From assembly GCF_002086455.1 (NCBI RefSeq), contig NZ_MVHC01000008.1:62001-126000 (forward strand): DNA of 64,000 nucleotides. The letters are read 5' to 3'. The DNA comes from Mycolicibacter algericus DSM 45454. Its GTDB lineage: Bacteria > Actinomycetota > Actinomycetes > Mycobacteriales > Mycobacteriaceae. Positions 53,438 to 60,600 of the stretch are shown here, piece by piece (position 1 is the first letter of the stretch; the number at the start of each line of letters is the position of its first letter). The notes under the pieces were generated by a model that was given only the letters and a program-made list of their open reading frames with translations, did not search any database and was not told the DNA's origin. A program made the translations under genes and the position numbers.

Positions 53438-54895
53438 ATGTCTGCCGCGCACGATCATGAGCAGGATCATGAGCTGGCTTTTGCCGGTGTCGCGCGCCTG
53501 GCACAGCTGGTGCATGAGCGGGAGGTGTCCCCGCGCGAGTTGGTGGCCCTGTACCTGGATCGGATCGCCCGGCTCGACCCCGTTCTGAACGTGTTCCGCA
53601 CGGTGTTGGGTGACCGGGCGATGGACGAGGCGGCGCACATCGAGCGGCGGTTGGCCGCCGGGGAGGTGCTGCCGCTGGCCGGTGTGCCGATCGCGGTCAA
53701 GGACGACACCGACGTGGCCGGTGTTTCGTCCATGTGCGGCACCGGAATCGATGTCGGCCCGGCGAGCACCGACAGCGCCGCGGTGCGGCGACTGCGCGCC
53801 GCGGGTGCGGTGATCATCGGCAAGACCCACCTCTCGGAGTTCGGCGCCTACCCGGTGTGCGAATCGGCGACCTGGGGTGTGACCCGCAACCCGTGGGATC
53901 TGTATCGGACCCCGGGCGGCTCCAGCGGTGGTTCGGCCGCGGCGGTCGCCTCCGGGATGGTGCCGGGCGCCACCGGCAGCGACAGCGGCGGCTCGGTGCG
54001 CATCCCGGCCGCCTGCTGCGGGTTGGTCGGTCTCAAGGGCCAGCGCGGCCGGATCAGCACCAAGGAGTCGCCCGAACGAGCGTACCGCTTCCACGGCCTC
54101 AACCACATCGGGCCGCTGGCTCGCAGTGTCGTCGACACGGCACTGCTGCACGACGCGATGACCGGGCCCGAACCCGACGACGAGATTCCGTCGCCGCCGT
54201 CGGCGCCGCCGCTGATGGACGCGCTGGTGGCGCCGACGCGGCGGTTGCGGATCGCGATGTCGTTCAAGCCGGTGGTCCCGGTGCACGTCAGCGACGAGGT
54301 GCGCCGCCCGGTCCTTGAGACCGCGGAGTTGTTGCGTTCGCTGGGCCACGACGTCGTCGAGCGCGACCCGGTCTACCCGGTGGTGGGGATCGCCGCGGTG
54401 CTCGCGCTGTTCATGAACGGCTTCGCCGATGAGATCGATCGACTCCCGAAAACCGAACTGCTGGAACGGCGGATGCAGGCCGAGGCGCGGACCAGCCGGC
54501 TGGTTCCGGACTGGCTCGCCCGGCGTGCGGTTGCCGCCGAGCCCCGGATCACCGCCCGCTCGCAGCGCCGGATCGCCGACTTCGACGTCCTGATGACACC
54601 GGTGCTGGCGATACCGCCGGTGCGGGTGGGCTACTTCGAGGGGTTCGGACCGACGCGCGCCATGCTTCGGATGCTGAAGTTCATTCCGTTCACCTTCCCG
54701 CAGAACTACAGCGGCCAGCCGGCCATCTCGGTGCCCACCGGTATCGACGCCGCCGGGGTGCCCGAGGCGGTGCACCTGGTGGGGCGGACCAATGATGAGG
54801 CCACCCTGATTTCGCTTGCGGCACAGCTGGAGTCGGTGCGGCCGTGGGCTCAGCGCCGGCCGCCCACCGAGGCGCTGCTGAGCCAGGTCGGCTAG
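53438..54895 (+). CDS. Amidase signature family hydrolase
   Basis: 485 residues with the Ser-cisSer-Lys triad: Lys88 in VPIAVKDDTDVAG, cis-Ser in TPGGSSGGSAAAVASG (Ser162/163) and nucleophile Ser186 in GSDSGGSVRIPAACCG. GatA-like enzymes of this size hydrolyse small amides, aryl-acylamides or 6-aminohexanoate-type oligomers; there is no GatB/C context here. ATG 53438 is preceded by AAAGGA at eight bases; the frame extends further up without resemblance to the family. Last gene of the plus-strand run that starts at 48638. Confidence 0.92.
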   Translation: MSAAHDHEQDHELAFAGVARLAQLVHEREVSPRELVALYLDRIARLDPVLNVFRTVLGDRAMDEAAHIERRLAAGEVLPLAGVPIAVKDDTDVAGVSSMCGTGIDVGPASTDSAAVRRLRAAGAVIIGKTHLSEFGAYPVCESATWGVTRNPWDLYRTPGGSSGGSAAAVASGMVPGATGSDSGGSVRIPAACCGLVGLKGQRGRISTKESPERAYRFHGLNHIGPLARSVVDTALLHDAMTGPEPDDEIPSPPSAPPLMDALVAPTRRLRIAMSFKPVVPVHVSDEVRRPVLETAELLRSLGHDVVERDPVYPVVGIAAVLALFMNGFADEIDRLPKTELLERRMQAEARTSRLVPDWLARRAVAAEPRITARSQRRIADFDVLMTPVLAIPPVRVGYFEGFGPTRAMLRMLKFIPFTFPQNYSGQPAISVPTGIDAAGVPEAVHLVGRTNDEATLISLAAQLESVRPWAQRRPPTEALLSQVG

Positions 54896-54972
54896 GCGTA
54901 GCGCTGGGACAACTTCGACAGTGTCGCCTCGATGCCCGCGGCGTTGATCTTGTCCGGGGCGGACCGAATTTC
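54892..54972 (-). pseudogene. Short coding remnant (C-terminal tail of an unidentified protein)
   Basis: On the minus strand 26 sense codons read EIRSAPDKINAAGIEATLSK then LSQRYA, followed by TAG; an in-frame TGA stands directly before. The regular amphipathic, helix-like sequence ending at a stop is typical of a genuine protein tail rather than noise. The stop overlaps the amidase stop (TAG 54893-54895 on the plus strand). Interpreted as the leftover end of a gene lost during insertion of neighbouring sequence; family not recognised. Confidence 0.35.
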
Positions 54973-55026
54973 TCACAGCTTCCTTAGAGTCGGGCTTCCG
55001 GATCAGCCCGGGTTTCTGTCGGGGGG

Positions 55027-55042
55027 TCGAACTAGTGTTCGG
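55027..55042 (+). promoter_or_regulatory. SOS box (LexA operator) for the 13E12 gene
   Basis: TCGAAC-TAGT-GTTCGG differs from the mycobacterial LexA consensus TCGAAC-N4-GTTCGA at one base. It ends 3 nt before the ATG of the 13E12/HNH gene, so LexA would cover the start region and transcription is probably leaderless or nearly so. Several 13E12 genes of M. tuberculosis are known SOS genes. Confidence 0.8.
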
Positions 55043-55045
55043 GTT

Positions 55046-56668
55046 ATGGGTAGGGACGCGCTCGCCGATCGGGACGCCATCATGGGGTGTCTCGATGAGC
55101 AGGAGGCGATTAATGCCCGGTTGGCGCAGTGTTCGTTCGACGCGTTGAGCCCCGAGGAGCTGGTAGCGGTGCTGGCCCGCCGGGAGGTGTTGGCGTGGCA
55201 GGCGCCGGTGATCGATCATCAGATCCTGGCCCGGCTGGTGGCCGAGGGCCATTCCGAGGTGCTGGCGGGGTGCTCGCTGGCCAAGGCATTGAGTGAGCGG
55301 TTGCGGATCAGCTCGGCGCAAGCCCGACGGCGGGTGGCTGAGGCCGCTGATCTGGGTCCGCGCACCGCCATGACCGGTGAGACCCTCGAACCGGTGCTGC
55401 CCAGCCTGGCTGCCGCACAGGCGGCCGGACTGGTCGGCCCGGAGCAGGTGGCGATCGCCCGTAAGGCCATGGAGAAGATCCCGGCCCGGGTGGCTACTGC
55501 AGACCGGGAACGCGCCGAGCGTGAGCTGGCGGAGCTGGCGACGCTGTTCGCCCCGGAGGCCTTCCAACGGTTGGCGGTGCACTTGATCGCCGTATTGGAT
55601 CAAGACGGCGACGAGCCCGACGACCGCGAACGGCAAGCCCAGCGCGGGCTGCGACTGGGGCCGCAACGCGCCGACGGGATGAGCACCTTGAGCGGCAAGA
55701 TCAGCCCGGAGCTACGGGCGACCTTGGAGCCGGTGCTGGCCAAACTGGCCGCCCCGGGGATGTGCAACTCCGCCGATGAACAACCCTGCGTGTCCGGCGC
55801 CCCCAGCCAGGAGCAGATCCAGAACGATCACCGCAGCCGGGATCAACGCCAGCACGATGCCCTGCTGGCCGCCTTGCGCGCCACGCTGGCCTGTGGAGAC
55901 CTCGGTCAGCTCAACGGCCTGCCGGTCACGGTGATTGTCTCGACCACCCTGGCGGAGCTGCAGGCCGCGTCCGACCATGCACCTCACACCGATCAGCCGC
56001 GGCCCGAACCGGCACCGCCGGTAGGCGAGTCCCGTATCACCGGCAAGGCGTACACCGCAGGCGGCAGCCTGCTGCCCATGAGCGATCTGCTGCGCATGGC
56101 TTCCCACGCCTACCACTACCTGACCATCTTCGACGGGAAAGGACGGGCACTGTGGTTGGGCCGCACCAAACGCCTCGCCTCGGCGGATCAGCGCATCGTG
56201 CTGCACAACCGCGATCGGGGCTGTACTCGGCCGGGATGCACCGTGTCGGGGTATCTGTCCCAAGCGCACCACCTGGAACGCGATTGGGCTGACAACGGCC
56301 AAACCGACGTCGATTCCCTCGCGCTGGCGTGCGCGCCCGACAACCGGATGGCCAGCGAACAGGGCTGGACCACCCGACTCGGCGAATCCGGCCGCGTCGA
56401 ATGGATCCCGCCGCCCAAACTCGACCACGGCCAACCCCGCGTCAACCCCTTCCACTTCATCGAAGCCGTCATCGACCACCACCGCCGACCGCCGCCCGAG
56501 GAGCTGCCACCGCCCGACGCCGAGTGGCCGTGGCCCGACGACCCGGTTCGCGATGATCCATTGTTCGACGACCCACTGTTCGACGAGGCCAGCTACGAAG
56601 CCGTTCCCGTCGAGGGCCCCGTCCAACGACACCTCTTCGCCGACGACGACTGGCAAAAAGCCGGGTGA
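55046..56668 (+). CDS. 13E12 repeat family protein (DUF222 with HNH endonuclease domain)
   Basis: 540 residues. The N-terminal 330 or so are the DUF222/13E12 helical domain (QAPVIDHQILARLVAEGH, SSAQARRRVAEAADLGPR, RATLEPVLAKLAAPGM). Near residue 400 an HNH nuclease motif appears: RDRGCTRPGCTVSGY, SQAHHLERDWADNG and LACAPDNRMA. An acidic/Pro tail ends the protein. ATG 55046 is 3 nt past an SOS box. The family is multicopy in mycobacteria, DNA-damage induced and of unproven function; a nuclease of mobile-element origin is likely. Confidence 0.92.
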   Translation: MGRDALADRDAIMGCLDEQEAINARLAQCSFDALSPEELVAVLARREVLAWQAPVIDHQILARLVAEGHSEVLAGCSLAKALSERLRISSAQARRRVAEAADLGPRTAMTGETLEPVLPSLAAAQAAGLVGPEQVAIARKAMEKIPARVATADRERAERELAELATLFAPEAFQRLAVHLIAVLDQDGDEPDDRERQAQRGLRLGPQRADGMSTLSGKISPELRATLEPVLAKLAAPGMCNSADEQPCVSGAPSQEQIQNDHRSRDQRQHDALLAALRATLACGDLGQLNGLPVTVIVSTTLAELQAASDHAPHTDQPRPEPAPPVGESRITGKAYTAGGSLLPMSDLLRMASHAYHYLTIFDGKGRALWLGRTKRLASADQRIVLHNRDRGCTRPGCTVSGYLSQAHHLERDWADNGQTDVDSLALACAPDNRMASEQGWTTRLGESGRVEWIPPPKLDHGQPRVNPFHFIEAVIDHHRRPPPEELPPPDAEWPWPDDPVRDDPLFDDPLFDEASYEAVPVEGPVQRHLFADDDWQKAG

Positions 56669-56696
56669 CGGCCGCTACCGGCGGCAGGACGTGGGG

Positions 56697-57689
56697 TCAG
56701 CGATGCAGGTAGCCATTGTCGCGGTACCACTCGTAGCCGGCACGCAGCGCGGTGGCGAACGGGGTGAACGGCACGCCCAGTTCCTCGCGGGACTTGGTGG
56801 CGTCGGCGAAGATGTCGGCGGTGGACAGCCGCATCTGGCGGGCGTCGATCGGCAGTCGCGGTCCGACTACGGCGCGGGCCACGCTGACACCCGCCGCGGC
56901 CACCGGGATGAACCAGCGCGGCAACATGACCGACGGTGGACGCCGGCCGAAGAGGTTGTTGGCTTCGGTGAACGCCGCACGAAACGACAGGTTCTCACCG
57001 CCCAGGATGTAGCGCTCCCCGATCCGGCCCCGCTCGGCGGCGGCGATGTGCCCGGCCACCACGTCGTCGACCGAGACGAAGTTGGTGCCGCCGGGTGCGG
57101 CGAACCACAATCGGCCGTGCTGCGCTTCGACGAGCATGGCGCTGGCGATGCGGTTGACGTCGCGGGGCCCGATCACCACCGAGGGGTTGACGATCACCGC
57201 GGGAAGACCGGCGGCGACGGCCTTGCGCAGTTCGGCCTCCGCGAGGTGCTTGCTGTGCCCGTAGGGGAACTGCCGGGGCCGGATGTTGAATTCGTCGGTC
57301 TCGACCAACTCGTGTCCGCGCGACGGGATACCCAATGCGGCAAGCGAACTGGTATAGACGAAGCGCTTGACTCCGGCCCGCTGGGCGGCGGTGGCCATGT
57401 CGCGGGTGCCGTCGACGTTGGTGCGATACAGCCGGGTCTGGGTGCGGTGGCGCCAGTAGTCCGAGATCGCCGCGGTGTGAAACACCCAGTCGCAGCCGGC
57501 CATCGCCTCGGTCAGCGCCTCGACGCCGTCGAGCACGTCGCCCACCCGGGTCTCGCAGTCCAAGCCGTCCAGCGCAGCCATCGGTGAGGTGGCACGACGC
57601 AGCACCCGTACCTGCATGCCGCGCTCCAGCAACGCGGCGACCAGATTCGAGCCGACGAATCCGGTTCCCCCGGTGACGAATGCCCGCAT
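56697..57689 (-). CDS. NAD(P)-dependent epimerase/reductase (dihydroflavonol-4-reductase-like)
   Basis: 330 residues of the extended SDR family: RAFVTGGTGFVGSNLVAALL at the N-terminus, FVYTSSLAALG and active-site YGHSKHLAE (Tyr and Lys present), followed by NPSVVIGPRDVNRI. Members reduce a ketone or act on a 3-hydroxy-acyl or steroid group. ATG 57689 begins 4 nt after the NRPS-KAS III stop, so the enzyme is translated as part of the biosynthetic operon and probably reduces the released or bound keto product (inference). Confidence 0.9.
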   Translation of the reverse strand: MRAFVTGGTGFVGSNLVAALLERGMQVRVLRRATSPMAALDGLDCETRVGDVLDGVEALTEAMAGCDWVFHTAAISDYWRHRTQTRLYRTNVDGTRDMATAAQRAGVKRFVYTSSLAALGIPSRGHELVETDEFNIRPRQFPYGHSKHLAEAELRKAVAAGLPAVIVNPSVVIGPRDVNRIASAMLVEAQHGRLWFAAPGGTNFVSVDDVVAGHIAAAERGRIGERYILGGENLSFRAAFTEANNLFGRRPPSVMLPRWFIPVAAAGVSVARAVVGPRLPIDARQMRLSTADIFADATKSREELGVPFTPFATALRAGYEWYRDNGYLHR

Positions 57690-57693
57690 CAGA

Positions 57694-60600
57694 TCAGAAC
57701 CGGTAGGTGGTGCAGCCGACCTCGACACCGGAGCCGACGGCCATGATCAACGCGACGTCGCCGGGCTTGACCAGTCCGCGTTGCCGCGCGTCGGCGATCT
57801 GGTAGGGCAGCGTCGAGGTGAACGGATCACTGGTGCAGCCCTGCACCGCGAGGTCGACGAAGCGTGACCGGTCCACCCCGGTGCCCGCGGCGAGTTCGTC
57901 GAGGGCGGTGCCCGGAAGATACGGCGGGAACACCAGCGAGATGTCCTCGGGCTCCAAGGATTCCAGCGTCAGCAACTCCTTGACGGCCGAGGGCAGGCAG
58001 CTCACGTAGATGGCGGCCAGGTTCGGGTCGCGGTCGACCCGCAGCCACATCCGGCCGTCGCGCTCCTGGGTGTAAGTCCGCAGTGCGCCCCGGTATTCGG
58101 GGTGGTGGGCGAAGACGAACCGGCCGAAGCCCTCCGGGCCGGCGCTGGGGCTCAGCATGATCGCCGACCCGGTCTCGGTGATGCCGGCGCGCGGGTAACC
58201 GCTCTGCGGGGTGTTGTTCTCCACCTCGGAGGCCAACACCATGGCGTGGCCGGTCCGGCCGGCGCCGATCATCCCGGCCGCGACGTGGCAGCCGTTGAGG
58301 AAACCGACTCCGCCGTTGAGGATGTCGAACGCGAATGTCTTGGGGGCATCCGCGGATTCCGGCTCGGCGTTGATCCCGACCTCGCCGGCGACCAGGGTGG
58401 CCACGGCCGGTTCGGACAGGAAGTCGTCGCGGTAGATACCGGTGTGGATGACCAGTCCGACCTCGGTCCGCTCGACCCCGCTGTCATCCAAGCAGGCGGC
58501 CGCGGCGTCGACGGCGAACTGGATCGAGCTGGGCTGCGGGCCCGCGGCCCCCAAATCGGGCACGGCTATGCCGATCCCCTCGATACGCACCCGCGGCGTG
58601 GCCGGCAACTCCCGGCGGCGGGACCGGGTGCCGCGGGCGGGCTGCCCGGCCTGGCCGTTGCCGGCTCGGCGCATCCGGTCGGGCAGGTCGTCGAAGGTGT
58701 AGAGCCCGGTGCCGATGGTCTGCCCGGAGCCGGTGATGGACAGCACCACATTGTCACCGGAGTTGATCCGGCCCGCATTGATGTAGTCGTACAGCGCGAC
58801 GAAATGGGTTGTGGTGGCGGTGTTTCCCCGTTCTGCAAGGTTGCAGATGGTGTTGGCCCGGCTGGCCGCACCGGCGCCGAACACCCGGTTGATGGTCAGG
58901 ATGGCGTCGTTGATCGACGCCTCGGAGGTCTGGTGCATCAGCAGCTGGTCGGCCGTCTCGGGACGCCAGCCGTGCCGCTGCATCACCGCCGCGACGTAGG
59001 GCACCGAGTGCTTCACCGCGATCGCTGTCTGGGTGACCGAGTCGGTGACCATGATGGCGCCGCCGTGCGGGCCCTCGGTGGCCTTGGCGATGCACAGTTT
59101 GGCGAATTCGCTGTAGGTGGCCAGGTCGAGGTCGTGGAAGCCGACCCGGTCGCCTGCCCCGAGTTCGAGTACCGCCGCCGCGCCGGCGTCGCCGACGGTC
59201 AGGCAGGCCAGCCGGGGGTCCATCGCACCCTCGATCTCCTGCTGCGCGGTCTCGGTGATGTGGCTGATGTATTCGCCGCTGAACACCAGCGCGTTGCGCA
59301 CCAGCCCGGTCTTGAGGAAGTCCTGGGCCACGCTGACACCGGTGAACATGCCCGCGCAGGCATTGTTGATGTCGAAGCACACCGCGTTGGTCAGCCCCAG
59401 CTCGTCGCGCAGTTGTGAGGCGGTGCTGGGCTCGAAGGTGAACATGTGCTCGGGGCCGTCGCAGCGGGAGATGTTGCAGGCGATGACCAGATCGATCTCC
59501 TCGGGGGCGTAGCTCGACCGGGACAGACAGTCGGCGATCGCCTTGCGGCCCAAGTCGATCGAGAATTCGTCGACCCCGGCCATCCGCCGGTTCTTGATGC
59601 CGGTGAGACGCTCCAGCGGGATCTTCACCTCGTTGACGCAGTCGGCGAGCACCTGCTCGGTGGAGACCGCCCGCGGCGGCAGGTACACCCCGAGGCTTTC
59701 GATGACGACGTTGCGGGACGGACCGGCCTGCGCCGGGGTGATCACCGGTGCCGGGGCGGGTTGGGCCGCCGGGACCCGCTGGGGCGCGACCACCGCGGGC
59801 TGGGGCGTCGCCGCGGGCTGCTCGGCTGGCCGATCGGCCTTGGCGGCCCCGCCGATCGGGCCGAATTCGGCGGCCAGCTCGGCGATGGTGCCGTAGACGA
59901 ACATCGACTCCGGGCGCAGCTCCATGCCGAGCTCACCCACCCGCACCGCGACCTCGAGTGCCTGGGTGGAAGCGCCGCCGAGGGCGAAGAAATCATCGGT
60001 GACCCCGACCCGGTCCACGTCGAGCACCTCGCGCCAGATCTGGGCGAGTGCCTCCTCGGTCGCGTCGCGCGGCGCTACAAAAACGGAGCACTCCTTCTGC
60101 TCCAGGTCGGCGTCGAGAGCCAGCAGCGCCCGCCGATCCACCTTGCCGCTGGGCGACAGCGGCAGCAGGTCGGTGGCGCGGAACACCGCGGGCACCATCG
60201 CCGCGGGAACCAGTTCCAGCAGGAACCGGCGCAGCTCCGCGGTGCCCGGGAGCGCCGCGACCGGCACGATATGCGCGATCAGTTGGGTGTTGCCGGAGCT
60301 GTCCTTGCGTGCCACGACCGCGCATTCGGCGATGCCCGGATGGTTGGCCAGCGCGGCCTCCACCTCACCGAGCTCGATCCGGAAGCCGTTGATCTTCACC
60401 TGATCGTCTCGGCGGCCCAGGTATTCGATGTTGCCGCACGCCCGGTACCGGGCCAGGTCGCCGGTGCGGTAGAGCAACGCGCCCGGGACAGCACTGAACG
60501 GGTCGTCGCCGAACGCTGCGGCGGTGGCCTCCGGCCGGTTCAGGTAGCCGCGCGCCACGCCGACGCCGCCGATGCACAGCTCGCCCGGCACACCCACCGG

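Noticed and set aside
54991-55010. Terminator hairpin (CGGGCT/AGCCCG) after the amidase gene
   Set aside because: The 6-bp stem with an 8-nt loop lies about 95 nt past the stop and 17 nt before an SOS box; too weak and too far to support.
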